Program-made: the position numbers and the translations under genes
Notes under the pieces: model-generated
The model's database searches: none
Seen by the model: only the letters and a program-made list of their open reading frames with translations
Told to the model about the DNA's origin: nothing
Shown here: positions 17,242 to 25,730 of the stretch, in pieces
Layout: each line of letters opens with the position of its first letter
Numbering within the stretch: the first letter of the stretch is position 1
Assembly: GCA_027493625.1 (NCBI GenBank)
Contig: JAOSKM010000003.1
Location: 535,028-599,027 of the forward strand
Direction of reading: 5' to 3'
Source: Planctomycetota bacterium
GTDB lineage: Bacteria; Planctomycetota; UBA8742; UBA2392
Length of the DNA: 64,000 nt

Positions 17242-17298
17242 CTGGTCTCCTGTTCGCGTTCGTCGTTCTAACGCGTGCTGCGGAAAGTTCCATTCCGA

Positions 17299-18225
17299 CT
17301 AATCGCGCACGGTGCCCCAGGCCTCGACGCGCCAGGTCGCGGGCGTTTCGATCTGCCAGGTGCCGGTGCCCATCCGGAAGTCGCTCTGCTGGCCGGCCTG
17401 CAGGTTGGTGACGCGGGCATAACCCTGGGCGAAAGCGCAGGGCCTGCCCTCGGCGTCGTAGCCGATCGCGTGGACGCGTACCGAGTTGAGGCGCATGCCG
17501 CTGTCATTCCGCACCGTGCCGGTCAGGTACGGGTACTTCTTCAATGAAGGTGACGGGTTGGGCTGCAGCTCATAGCCCACGAGTTCAAGCCGCATCTGCT
17601 TCGACGTGTAGCGATCCGCGCGCTTCGGGCCGACGATTTCGAACTCGGCCTGGTACCGGCCTTTGTAGCTGCCCGGCATGCTCACCAGCATCCAGACGGC
17701 CTCCCCGGGCGGCAGCCTGTACACCGACGCCACCGTTTCGTGATCCAGCACCGGGCGGTCCTGCTCATCTTTCACATGTGCCTTGACGGTGGGAAAGGCA
17801 ATCGACACCTCACCCATGTTGCGGTACTCCACCAGCCACCAGGGGCTGATGCCGTTGTGCCCGGCCACCACGTCGGGACCCAGCTCAGCCGACAGCCTGC
17901 CGCTCTCTTCCGGCTGCGGCTGCGGCTGCGGCACCGCCAACCTGACGTCCGGGCGCGGCGTGTCCGGCGGCGGCTGGTGTGAGCCGCCAGAGCCACCCGC
18001 GAACAGGAACACAGCCACTCCCACCGCCATCACGATCGCGGCCGCGACTACGCCGACCACCACGCGCGCGTTGCCGCTGGTGGCGGCCACGGCGACCCGC
18101 GCGGCGGGTGGGTGCGGGTACTCCATGCGGAAGTACCAGGTGTGGCCGCAACTGGCGCACTTGCGCGAGCCATCGGGCAGGATGGCCGCGCCCGGGAAGG
18201 CGCAGTTCGGGCAGGGGTAGTCCAC
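17299..18225 (-). CDS. Zinc-ribbon, single-span membrane protein with C-terminal beta domain
   Basis: A 308-residue protein. It begins with a zinc ribbon (CPNC at residues 5-8 and CASCGHTW near 23-30). A transmembrane segment follows at about residues 54-77 (VVVGVVAAAIVMAVGVAVFLF), then a Pro/Gln linker. The C-terminal 190 residues are beta-rich, with tandem features of FxLYD-type domains (VEYRNMGEVSIAFPTVKAHV and LTGTVRNDSGMRLNSVRVHA). This layout suggests a cytoplasmic ribbon and an exported domain. It lies 38 bases after the prenyltransferase-repeat gene on the same strand and is probably cotranscribed. Function unknown. Confidence 0.78.
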   Translation of the reverse strand: MDYPCPNCAFPGAAILPDGSRKCASCGHTWYFRMEYPHPPAARVAVAATSGNARVVVGVVAAAIVMAVGVAVFLFAGGSGGSHQPPPDTPRPDVRLAVPQPQPQPEESGRLSAELGPDVVAGHNGISPWWLVEYRNMGEVSIAFPTVKAHVKDEQDRPVLDHETVASVYRLPPGEAVWMLVSMPGSYKGRYQAEFEIVGPKRADRYTSKQMRLELVGYELQPNPSPSLKKYPYLTGTVRNDSGMRLNSVRVHAIGYDAEGRPCAFAQGYARVTNLQAGQQSDFRMGTGTWQIETPATWRVEAWGTVRD

Positions 18226-18263
18226 GCCCGGATGATATCAGCCGCGCCGTGCGCGTCAGGCTC

Positions 18264-21071
18264 CTACTTGCCGGTGACCGGGCCTCCGCGCCTGGGCGGG
18301 CGCTGGGTAGCCAGGTAGGGCGCGCTGCGTTTCAGGAACAGCAGGGCGAAGCTGTAGTTGCAGACCTGCTCGTTCAGGCTTTCCCAGCCGCCTTCCTTGA
18401 GCTGCAGCTTGATCATCAGGTCGGCGCCGTCGCGGTACCAGTCGATGTCGCCGAAGTACACGCTGCGGGTCAGCACGCCCGCGCGCTCGCAGCCGTACAT
18501 GTCGTACAGCATGCCGCGCCCCTCGCCGCCGCCGATCCAGCACTCAGTCTGTTTCGCGTCCAGCTTCAGGTACTCGCGCGAGTACGGGTACTTCTGCCCC
18601 AGCCCGATCAGCCCGCCCGCCAGACGGTCATCGATCTTCGCGACCAGCTGCGGGTCATAGGTCGGCGCGATCATCAGCGCGTCGCGCAGGATTGCCAGGC
18701 TCGAAATGCCGGCCGCGGTCATGCCCACCGAGTACGGCCAGGTGTAGCCGCCGGCCTTGTTCTGGGGGTTCTCGGCGGCGCCCCAGGTGTTGCCTGAGCC
18801 CGCGTGGTAGGACCAGCCGCCGATCTCGAACAGCTGCAGGGTGGGGCGTGCACGGCGCTGGTTGGGGTCGCTGTCGTCGGCGTAGCGCGCGTCGCGCGAA
18901 CGGCGCTCCAGCTGCTCCAGGGTCATCTGGCGGGTCGGGTCGATCAGCCGCTCGGCCCAGCCGCCCGGGTGGAAACACTCGATCAGCCGCATGGCGTCCC
19001 AAGCCAGCGTGTTGTAGTCGATCGGCGCGCCCAGCAGCATGCCGGCCTTGATGCCCAGCACCGCGTACTGCGAGTTGCTGCCGTCCGCGTGACGCCAGCC
19101 CTGGGGCGGCGTCTTGGGCCGGTCGGGGAACTTGCCTTCGCGGCTGCGGCGACGGCGTTCGTCCCGGACTTCCTGGGGCGGCTCATTCTTCGTTTCGGCT
19201 TTCTCTCCGGTGGCGGGCGCCTCACCGTCGCCGCCGCCGCGCTTGTCGAGCGGCGCGGTGGTGATCGGCGCGGGGCGCGGCCGATGCTCTTCGGGCAGGC
19301 TGTAGCCCCAGCCATACCCGTCGGCGTTGGACAACCGCCACGATATCTCCGCGATCAGCGCACGGTGGCGCGGGTCGATCTTCGCCCACACCTTGGCCTG
19401 CGCGGCCGCGTACTCTTCGGGGTGGCAGGCCTCGTACATGCCGCTGGCGCGGATTTCGGGCTCGTAGTAGCTCTGGAAGGCCATCATGGCGATGGTGGTG
19501 CAGTAGTTCTGCTGGCCGAAGCTGCCGAAGGTGTGGGGCTTCACCATTTCCTCGACCTGCTCGACCATGATCTCGAAGGCCTTCTTCAATTGCGGGTGGT
19601 CGCGGCTTACCCCGGCATCCAGCAGCGCGTGCACGGCCAGCCCGTGGCCGCCCAGCATTTCGCTGTAGGTGCTCTTCATGAAGAAGCCCTTGCTGGTCTG
19701 GCGGCCCAGCAGGTAGCCGGCGGCGGCGTCGATCGCCAGGTCGGTGGTCAGCATGTAGCCGTAGTAATCGTCGAGGTCGAGCGTCTCCAGCGCCGTGAAC
19801 AGCTTGACGCCCTCGCCCCAGCCCAGCGGCTCGCGCGCTTCCACCCCCGGCTCAAGGCCGCCCGCGGTCGCCAGCACCGACAGGCAGATGGCGGCGACCT
19901 GGTCGCGCTCGTCCAGCGACAGCTCGGCGCGACCCATGCCCGGGTCGCCGTAGCTCTGGCTCAGCACCCAGCCCAGCGCCGGCGCGATGTGCGAGTTCTT
20001 CGGCCGCGGCAGCGCCCAGCACAGGCGGTAGTCCTTCAGCGCCAGGCGTTCGATGTCTTTGCGCACGGCCTTCGGGTTGGCGCCGAACTTCTCGCCGCCA
20101 GCCAGGTACAGCGCCAGCGCGTCGCCCTCGGTGATGCGCCAGGCGTCTTCGGCGGTCAGCTCGGCGGGCAGGTGCGGCTTGAGCCAGCCGATGGCCTTCT
20201 CGGCATCGCTGCGCGCGCGCTTCTGCAGGCTCTTGTCGTCGGCCAGGTTCAGGATCGCGCCCGCCAGCAGCAGCGCCCGGTAATGCACGGCGTCGATTTC
20301 CTTCGGTACTTCAAACCACACGCCCTTGGCCGGATCGCGGTGCTTGCGCACGGCATCAGTCAGTTGCGCCACGGCCGCGGACACCAGCTCGGGCACCGGA
20401 TTCTCGGCCCAGCCGTTCATCATGGCGATGCGCCGCGCCAGCAGCACGTGGTAGAGCCTGACCATCTGTTCGACGCTCGGCTCTTCGTGGGCGACCAGGT
20501 CCCAGTCGCGACTGCTGACGATCTGCCGCCCGCGGGCGCGGGCCTTCTCCTTCGTGGCTTCCAGCAGCTTGTCTTCGCGCTGCAGCAGGGCGTCCAGCGT
20601 CAGCAGCTCAAGCGAGACGTCGGGCCACACGTGCTTGCGGCCGGGCGCGCCGGAGTTCAGCCACTCGTTCACCTCGGTGCACAGGTCCGTACCGGCCGGG
20701 TATCCCGCGCGCAGCAGCGCCAGCAGGCGCAGCAGCACCCAGGTGTCGGGCTGGTGCTCGGCGTGGCCGGTGAGGCTGCCGACGGGCGGGATGGGCAGGT
20801 GGCCATGGATGTAGGGGTCTTCGGAAAGGCGGATGTCGCCGCGGCCCAGGACGCGCATGGCGTTCAGCACCACGAGCTGTCGGCCTTCGCAGTCCTTGAG
20901 CACATCCCTGGCGCCGCGGACGCTTTTCTCGTCGGGGCGGCGCTGCTTGAGCAGCTTGTGCTTTTCTTCGATGTCGGTGATGTGCTTGCCCCTGGCCTGG
21001 GCCTGGCGCAGGGCCAGGGGCGACAGCAGCACCAGCAGGGCGAACAGGATGGTGAATTGGCGTAACGGCAT
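18264..21071 (-). CDS. Secreted prenyltransferase/squalene-oxidase-repeat protein
   Basis: A 935-residue protein with an N-terminal signal peptide (FTILFALLVLLSPLAL) and a good GGAGGG ribosome site before ATG 21071. Two alpha/alpha toroid-like regions flank a low-complexity charged linker near residues 600-655 (Pro, Glu, Arg rich). QW-like repeats are visible, for example GGYTWPYSVGMTAAGISSL and KEGGWESLNEQVCNYSFALL. Proteins of this type are abundant in Planctomycetota, and their cyclase-like fold usually lacks the DDxD cyclase motif, as here. It is probably periplasmic or cell-surface with a binding or structural role. The opposite-strand open frame is an antisense shadow. Confidence 0.85.
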   Translation of the reverse strand: MPLRQFTILFALLVLLSPLALRQAQARGKHITDIEEKHKLLKQRRPDEKSVRGARDVLKDCEGRQLVVLNAMRVLGRGDIRLSEDPYIHGHLPIPPVGSLTGHAEHQPDTWVLLRLLALLRAGYPAGTDLCTEVNEWLNSGAPGRKHVWPDVSLELLTLDALLQREDKLLEATKEKARARGRQIVSSRDWDLVAHEEPSVEQMVRLYHVLLARRIAMMNGWAENPVPELVSAAVAQLTDAVRKHRDPAKGVWFEVPKEIDAVHYRALLLAGAILNLADDKSLQKRARSDAEKAIGWLKPHLPAELTAEDAWRITEGDALALYLAGGEKFGANPKAVRKDIERLALKDYRLCWALPRPKNSHIAPALGWVLSQSYGDPGMGRAELSLDERDQVAAICLSVLATAGGLEPGVEAREPLGWGEGVKLFTALETLDLDDYYGYMLTTDLAIDAAAGYLLGRQTSKGFFMKSTYSEMLGGHGLAVHALLDAGVSRDHPQLKKAFEIMVEQVEEMVKPHTFGSFGQQNYCTTIAMMAFQSYYEPEIRASGMYEACHPEEYAAAQAKVWAKIDPRHRALIAEISWRLSNADGYGWGYSLPEEHRPRPAPITTAPLDKRGGGDGEAPATGEKAETKNEPPQEVRDERRRRSREGKFPDRPKTPPQGWRHADGSNSQYAVLGIKAGMLLGAPIDYNTLAWDAMRLIECFHPGGWAERLIDPTRQMTLEQLERRSRDARYADDSDPNQRRARPTLQLFEIGGWSYHAGSGNTWGAAENPQNKAGGYTWPYSVGMTAAGISSLAILRDALMIAPTYDPQLVAKIDDRLAGGLIGLGQKYPYSREYLKLDAKQTECWIGGGEGRGMLYDMYGCERAGVLTRSVYFGDIDWYRDGADLMIKLQLKEGGWESLNEQVCNYSFALLFLKRSAPYLATQRPPRRGGPVTGK

Positions 21072-21181
21072 GGCGTATCCCTCCGCGAGCAGCTTAGCGG
21101 ATACGCATAAATTCGCCGACTAGACTTTAAGGCTTCCTGTGCGGAAACGGGAAGGCGTTTCGGCCGCACCGGATGTGCAAA

Positions 21182-21307
21182 CTACGCCTTGGGCGCCAGC
21201 ACGTACATCAGGCCCAGCAGGCCGCTGGTGAGCAGCGCCAGCACAAAGGCCAGCACCAGCATTTCGCCGCCTTCCGGCAGCATTCCTTTTTTGGCTTCTG
21301 CGGACAT
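21182..21307 (-). CDS. Small single-span membrane protein, 41 aa
   Basis: This short frame reads MSAEAKKGMLPEGGEM followed by a hydrophobic stretch (LVLAFVLALLTSGLLGLMYV) and ends LAPKA at a TAG. A strong ribosome site, GAGGAAG, sits six bases before the ATG. The positive N-terminus and short tail suggest an N-in single-pass protein. The combination of a good ribosome site and a clean helix supports expression. It lies between the molybdopterin-type gene and the toroid protein, all on the same strand. The function is unknown. Confidence 0.6.
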   Translation of the reverse strand: MSAEAKKGMLPEGGEMLVLAFVLALLTSGLLGLMYVLAPKA

Positions 21308-21383
21308 CGTTGCTTCCTCAACGGTTCGGGCTACGCGGCGCATTGTATGGAACAACGCCCGGCATGGAAGACTTCTCAGCCGG

Positions 21384-21827
21384 CTAACCGTGCGGGGTGG
21401 CGTTCTTTTTGTCGCGGGAGTCTTCGACCTTGCCCTGGGTCAACTCGATGCGGCTCAGGAACTTCACGTTGGCGCAGGTGTCGGCGCCGCCTGAGTGGCA
21501 GGCCGCCGCGTCTGGAATCAGGAAGCGGATCGGCCCGCCCAGGTGCGCGGGCAGGGACTCGCCGTTCAGCTCGTAGACAAGCACGGCGTCCAGGATGTCA
21601 TCCAGCGGCACGCTGGCGGTAAACTTGTCGTCACTGCTGGCCAGCGTCGCGTGGGTGGCGCCGGCCTTGCGACCGGCAGCCTCGATCAGGCTGCGCAGGC
21701 GCACGCCGCGTCCTTGGCGGCCTTCGACCTCGCGGCTCACGTCCTCCACCTGGTTGGGCAGGGATTTAAGCTCGGCGTAGCCGAAGGACTTTTCGCGCTC
21801 CACTTGGCCGTAGACAGTCAGGCTCAT
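21384..21827 (-). CDS. Molybdopterin-binding-type (sulfite oxidase-like) domain protein
   Basis: A 147-residue protein starting at ATG 21827 with a GGAGGTG ribosome site. The fold resembles the C-terminal part of the oxidoreductase molybdopterin-binding domain: GVRLRSLIEAAG, then DDKFTASVPLDDILDAVLVY and GGPIRFLIPDA. The conserved cofactor-ligating Cys of sulfite oxidases is not evident, so it may bind no molybdenum. There is no signal peptide. An earlier start to 21941 would cross the inverted repeat at 21841-21914 and is rejected. Confidence 0.72.
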   Translation of the reverse strand: MSLTVYGQVEREKSFGYAELKSLPNQVEDVSREVEGRQGRGVRLRSLIEAAGRKAGATHATLASSDDKFTASVPLDDILDAVLVYELNGESLPAHLGGPIRFLIPDAAACHSGGADTCANVKFLSRIELTQGKVEDSRDKKNATPHG

Positions 21828-21840
21828 GCCGCACCTCCAG

Positions 21841-21914
21841 AGCCCATCGTGTAAACGATGGGCCTGTGCGTCCATGGGCAGGCGACCGCAAGCCCAGCGT
21901 TTACACGATGGGCT
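21841..21914. repeat. Inverted pair of GUAA-loop hairpins upstream of the dCTP deaminase gene
   Basis: Positions 21841-21857 and 21898-21914 are a perfect 17-base inverted repeat. The left copy is itself a hairpin: arms GCCCATCGT and ACGATGGGC around GTAA (21842-21863). The right copy is the same hairpin on the other strand with one mismatch. A related hairpin with compensatory changes occurs at 42977. It could be an operator pair or a REP-type doublet. Confidence 0.7.
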
Positions 21915-21935
21915 CCGGGGCTTTATAAGCCAACC

Positions 21936-23036
21936 ATGCAAGGCACGCTGCCATCACAGGAAATCGAGAAGCTGATCGCCGACGGCTGCGTCACCAGCAG
22001 CGCGCAGATCAAGCCCGAGCAGGTCCAGCCCAGCAGCCTGGACCTCACGCTTTCGCGCCGCGCCTTCAGCATGCCCGGCTCGCTGATGCCCTTGCAGGGT
22101 GAGCGCGTCACCGACCTGATCGAGCGTTACTCGCGCTACCCGATCGACCTGAAAGAGCCCGGCGTGCTGGTGCGCGACAACGTGTACCTGATACTGCTGG
22201 CCGAGCGCATGAACCTGCCCGAGGGTGTGGCAGCCTACGCCAACAACAAGAGCAGCACCGGCCGCATCGACCTGCAGACCCGCGTGCTGTGCGACGGCAA
22301 CCCGCGCTACGACAAGATTCCCGAGGGCTACAGCGGCGAGTTGTGGCTCGAGGTGATACCCAAAAGCTTCGACGTGAAGGTGCGCGCCGGCGACTCCCTG
22401 AACCAGACCATCTTTTACCAGGGCCGCAACCTGCTGAACGGGCCGGAGCTGTCGCAGCTGGTGCACTCTCAGGTGGTGCTGTACGACCCGCAGGGCAACC
22501 CGGTCGGCACCGAGCGCCACCTGATGGACGACGGCCTGCTGATGACGCTCGACATCGAGCAGCCCGTGGCGGGCTTCAAGGCGCGCAAGAGCATCCGGCC
22601 GATCGACTTCGCGGCCATGGGCCAGCACGACCCCAAGGAGTTCTTCGAGCCGATTGAGCGGCCGAGCACCGGCACGCTGTTCCTGAGCCAGGGCGACTTC
22701 TACATCTTCAGCACCTACGAGTACGTGAGCGTGCCGCCGGATTACGCCGTGGAGATGCTGCCCTACGACACCAGCGCCGGCGAGTTCCGGGCGCATTACG
22801 CGGGCTTCTTCGACCCGGGCTTCGGCTACGGCGAAAAGGGCGAGGTGAAGGGCACGCCGGCGGTGCTGGAAGTGCGGCCCTACGAGGATGACCTGATCGT
22901 CCGCCACCGCCAGCCGGTGTGCAAGATGGCCTACGAGAAGCTGACGGCGAGGCCCAGCAAGCTGTACGGCGTGGGCGTGCGCTCAAACTACGCGGCCCAG
23001 CGCGGCCCGCGGCTCAGCAAGTTTTTCCGGCAGTAG
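21936..23036 (+). CDS. dcd: Double-domain 2'-deoxycytidine 5'-triphosphate deaminase
   Basis: A 366-residue protein starting at ATG 21936 (MQGTLPSQEIEKLIADG). Its length fits the two-domain dCTP deaminase family, not the roughly 190-residue single-domain Dcd. Each half carries the trimeric dUTPase-like fold, for example VQPSSLDLTLSRRAF, AYANNKSSTGRIDLQTRVL, and VPPDYAVEMLPYDTSAGEFR in the second half. The reaction is dCTP to dUTP plus ammonia, feeding thymidylate synthesis. Upstream sequence is occupied by the inverted hairpin pair, which leaves the promoter unclear. The stop codon abuts the 23035-23135 inverted repeat. Confidence 0.88.
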   Translation: MQGTLPSQEIEKLIADGCVTSSAQIKPEQVQPSSLDLTLSRRAFSMPGSLMPLQGERVTDLIERYSRYPIDLKEPGVLVRDNVYLILLAERMNLPEGVAAYANNKSSTGRIDLQTRVLCDGNPRYDKIPEGYSGELWLEVIPKSFDVKVRAGDSLNQTIFYQGRNLLNGPELSQLVHSQVVLYDPQGNPVGTERHLMDDGLLMTLDIEQPVAGFKARKSIRPIDFAAMGQHDPKEFFEPIERPSTGTLFLSQGDFYIFSTYEYVSVPPDYAVEMLPYDTSAGEFRAHYAGFFDPGFGYGEKGEVKGTPAVLEVRPYEDDLIVRHRQPVCKMAYEKLTARPSKLYGVGVRSNYAAQRGPRLSKFFRQ

Positions 23037-23135
23037 TGGCATTCGCGTCCCGCGAATGAGTGGCAGCGGCCTCCGGCCGCTGGAGTGCGCGCGCTGGAAG
23101 CGCGCGGTACTCATTCGCGGGACGCGAATGCCACT
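23035..23135. repeat. Cloverleaf-like element with 27-base perfect inverted ends
   Basis: Positions 23035-23061 and 23109-23135 are exact inverted repeats of 27 bases. Each arm is itself a hairpin (ATTCGCG, three-base loop, CGCGAAT). Between the arms are two more hairpins, CAGCGGCC/GGCCGCTG around TCC, and a GCGCGC pair around a TGGAA loop. It may end dcd transcription, and it resembles a mobile structured intergenic repeat. Confidence 0.75.
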
Positions 23136-23223
23136 GCGATGCCCGGCGCAACGAACGTGTGGCGTGGAATCGGGCCTTGCCGTATCTTGTTCGGTTCTTA
23201 GCAGAACAAACGAGGGCGGCCGT

Positions 23224-24264
23224 TTGCCGATTGACTTCACCAACCTGCCGAAGACCGAGCTCCATATGCACCTGGAGGGCTCGATCCCCGTTGAGGCGCT
23301 GTTCGAGCTGGTGAAGAAGCACAAGCGGCTGGATGAGGCCCCCACGGTCGACCACGTGCGCAAGCACTACGAGTTCGACGACTTCGCCCACTTCCTGGAA
23401 GTCTACAAATGGACGGTCAGCTTCCTGACCACGCCCGACGACTACGAATACGTCGCCTATGAAGTCGCCCGCACCCTGGTGCGCCAGAACGTGTGGTTCG
23501 CGGAAATCATGGTGGGCCTGGGCAACAGCGTGAAATACGGCGGCCACAACGCGGCCGACATCGTGCGCGCGGCGTGGCGCGGCTTTCGCGCCGCTGAGAT
23601 CGAGCATGGCATCAAGATCCGCATCCAGGTCGCCACCGGGCGCGACCACGGCGCGGAGTTTTCGCTCGCGCGCCTCAAGGACATCGAGCCGCTGCTGGGT
23701 GACGTTGACATCTGCGCCTTCAACATGGGCGGGTCAGAGCACGTCCACCCGCTGCCCCAGTTCGCGGCCGTGTTCAAGCGCGCCCACGAGATGGGCCTGC
23801 GCGTCAGCGTGCACGCGGGTGAAGTCAGCGGGCCGCAGGACATCTACGACGCGCTGGACCTGAACCCGCAGCGCATCGGCCACGGCATCCGCGCCGCGCT
23901 GGACCCGACCCTGATGGACGAGTTAAAGCGCCGCGACGTGGCGCTTGAAGTGTGCCCGGTCAGCAACGAATGCACCGGCGCGGTGCCGCGCCTGGCCGAT
24001 CACCCGCTGCCGCGGCTGCTGGCGGCGGGAGTGCCGCTGACGCTGAGCAGCGACGACCCCGCCATGTTTCACACCAGCGTGACGCGCGAGTACGAGGTCG
24101 CCCACGAGGTGCTTGGCATCGGCACGCGGCAATTGATCCGCGTCGCGCGCGAGGGGTTCAAACGCGCGTTCATGGACGAAACCCTGCGCCGGGAACTGCT
24201 CGAGCGCTTCGACCGCGAAGCCGGCCGCTGGGCCCACACACGCCAGATCCAGTACCCGAGTTAG
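23224..24264 (+). CDS. add: Adenosine deaminase family protein
   Basis: The reading frame continues upstream into the structured repeat, so I place the start at TTG 23224, eight bases after GAGGGCGG, giving 346 residues, the usual length. The zinc and catalytic motifs are complete: TELHMHLEGS (HxH), SVHAGEVSG (His with catalytic Glu), RIGHGI and LSSDDPAMF (Asp-Asp). The family deaminates adenosine (or adenine in close relatives) in purine salvage. It sits after the dCTP deaminase on the same strand; the structured repeat between them argues for separate transcripts. It is convergent with the toxin gene that follows. Confidence 0.88.
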   Translation: MPIDFTNLPKTELHMHLEGSIPVEALFELVKKHKRLDEAPTVDHVRKHYEFDDFAHFLEVYKWTVSFLTTPDDYEYVAYEVARTLVRQNVWFAEIMVGLGNSVKYGGHNAADIVRAAWRGFRAAEIEHGIKIRIQVATGRDHGAEFSLARLKDIEPLLGDVDICAFNMGGSEHVHPLPQFAAVFKRAHEMGLRVSVHAGEVSGPQDIYDALDLNPQRIGHGIRAALDPTLMDELKRRDVALEVCPVSNECTGAVPRLADHPLPRLLAAGVPLTLSSDDPAMFHTSVTREYEVAHEVLGIGTRQLIRVAREGFKRAFMDETLRRELLERFDREAGRWAHTRQIQYPS

Positions 24265-24269
24265 AGTCG

Positions 24270-24689
24270 CTAATTGCGCCAGTCTCGGGTAGTGCCCCGA
24301 GATTCGACCTTGGTAGCACTCACCGGAACTTCAAAGACAGTAGGGCGACGGATTGCTTGCGCATCGCGAGCAATCAGGGGCCAGACTTTCACCAGCTTCC
24401 AGCCTTTTTCTTCGTAGCTGATGTTGGACCACGCCTTGGCCAATGAGAAGAAGGTCAGGTTCGCCGTGCGAAGCGCATGGACTTCATTCTCACGCTGAAG
24501 GATTCGGGTGTCTCCGGAGACCACGATCCATGGGTCTTCACTTTCTTTGGAAAGCTGACCTATCCATTCCACGTCGGTGGTCATGGGCTGGAAGTAATCA
24601 TCGTGATGTCTGACTTCGTTAAGTGCATCGAACGCATCCAACATCCGTGCGTAGCGTGGTGACAGGTTGCGATCCAGAAAGAATCTCAT
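24270..24689 (-). CDS. PIN-like toxin, VapC45-type
   Basis: A 139-residue protein with N-terminal MRFFLDRNLSP (acidic residue in strand 1) and WIVVSGDTRILQ, where a second acidic site follows a strand, as in PIN-like ribonucleases. Its length matches the mycobacterial VapC45 (about 138 residues). Toxins of this group cleave RNA, and the paired upstream protein neutralises them. The start overlaps the antitoxin's stop (ATGA), the usual toxin-antitoxin arrangement. It is convergent with the adenosine deaminase gene, five bases from its stop. Identification rests on layout and length more than on motif strength. Confidence 0.7.
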   Translation of the reverse strand: MRFFLDRNLSPRYARMLDAFDALNEVRHHDDYFQPMTTDVEWIGQLSKESEDPWIVVSGDTRILQRENEVHALRTANLTFFSLAKAWSNISYEEKGWKLVKVWPLIARDAQAIRRPTVFEVPVSATKVESRGTTRDWRN

Positions 24690-25027
24690 GCCGCGCGGTG
24701 CTTTCGAAGCGGCGGACTTGATTTGACGAACCGCTGAAACTCGACGGCGCGCAAAACGGCTTCAGAAGGCACTTCGAAGACCGAACTTACCTTGAATTCG
24801 TCTTCACCGTTCGCGTCGTACTCGGATGCAAGCAGGAGCGTCGAGAGTCCGGTACCGGTGATCGTGGGCCATCCAAAATTCAGAAGCGGATCGACGATCA
24901 CGCCTTCCCAAATGTTCCACTTCTGAGCGATCAGCGTGGCTGGGTCGTGAACAATCTGGTCCAGGTATGGCTGGATAACCGCCGTCAGAACATGCTGGCG
25001 ATGCTCCATATCGACGAGTTTTTTCAT
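24686..25027 (-). CDS. VapB45-type antitoxin, C-terminal DUF433 fragment (frameshifted)
   Basis: This frame contains the DUF433-like toxin-binding part: DPATLIAQKWNIWEGVIVD and GTGLSTLLLASEY. A start codon is present at 25027 (MKKLVDMEHRQHV) but without a good ribosome site. Its beginning overlaps the N-terminal DNA-binding frame at an A6 tract (25019-25024 on the plus strand). Removing one A fuses the two into a 232-residue protein, close to the 239 residues of VapB45. The stop overlaps the toxin ATG. Confidence 0.7.
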   Translation of the reverse strand: MKKLVDMEHRQHVLTAVIQPYLDQIVHDPATLIAQKWNIWEGVIVDPLLNFGWPTITGTGLSTLLLASEYDANGEDEFKVSSVFEVPSEAVLRAVEFQRFVKSSPPLRKHRAA

Positions 25028-25370
25028 CGCCGCTCTCAGCCAAGTGCTTCAAGAAGACGGTACGGCCATCCGTCCAGATGTCCCGAAAACAGAATGCATG
25101 CGGCGTGTTGAACTTGTCGCGAAGGTTCCTGTAGACCTTGCGCAATACATCGAAGGATACACCTTCGTCACGAAGTTTCCCTGCGATCAGCACGTCGATC
25201 AGATCAAGGAAGTCGATCGCTGACTTACCCTTTCGCGATTGAAATGCTTCCCGGAAAACAGGATCTCGTCCGTCCGCACCGAACCAACGCCTGACCCTCC
25301 GCTGCTTGAGTCCAGTCAGCAAGGCGGCTTCGGAGTACGAGTAGATTCCTGTTCCAACCAGTTCGTGCAT
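24804..25370 (-). CDS. VapB45-type antitoxin, N-terminal HTH fragment (frameshifted)
   Basis: The first 60 residues form a MerR-like helix-turn-helix (GIYSYSEAALLTGLKQRRVR). DLIDVLIAGKLRDEGVSFDV and RKVYRNLRDKFNTPHAFCFR follow, as in DUF433-family antitoxins. After FLKHLAESGDEK the frame passes the A6 tract at 25019-25024 and turns into unrelated sequence, ending at 24804. The real continuation is in the frame of 24686-25027. Two starts are possible, 25385 or 25370. An antitoxin of this type would repress its own promoter. Confidence 0.7.
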   Translation of the reverse strand: MHELVGTGIYSYSEAALLTGLKQRRVRRWFGADGRDPVFREAFQSRKGKSAIDFLDLIDVLIAGKLRDEGVSFDVLRKVYRNLRDKFNTPHAFCFRDIWTDGRTVFLKHLAESGDEKTRRYGASPACSDGGYPAIPGPDCSRPSHADRSEVEHLGRRDRRSASEFWMAHDHRYRTLDAPACIRVRRER

Positions 25371-25385
25371 CCTGCAAGGCTCCAT

Positions 25386-25730
25386 CGGCGGGCTACCAAT
25401 AGCTTATTACCACTTGCGACAGGTTTCACGCCCCAAGACGAACGAAGGCAGTCGCTCCAGTACAGCGTCAGGCAAGCAGTCCGGCAGTTGGACCATGTTA
25501 GGCGTCTGTTGCAGGGGACTCGCCACCGCCCGGAAACCACAAACTGCAAAATGCAACCACGAATAAACACAGGTGAACATGTGTGCCTGTGTTCACCCGT
25601 GGTTGCTTTCAATCAGACCACGCAAAGCCCACAGGACACGCGGAGAAGGACAAACTGCGTTCGCGGTTCTCAGCGCGCTCTGCGCGAGACCTTGTTTCCG
25701 CAACTATCGGATTTGATGGTTGACGCTGTA
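25386..25730. other. Gene-free stretch with a palindromic repeat
   Basis: No frame here looks coding. Positions 25553-25606 form a hairpin: GCAACCACG pairs with CGTGGTTGC, and inside it AACACAGG pairs with CCTGTGTT. The following 80 bases (from about 25617) have a similar repeat-like composition. The promoter of the toxin-antitoxin operon should lie near the antitoxin end. Confidence 0.55.

Noticed and set aside
18804..21065. A 753-codon plus-strand frame opposite the secreted toroid protein
   Set aside because: Antisense shadow in GC-rich DNA; the minus-strand gene has a signal peptide, ribosome site and repeat motifs.
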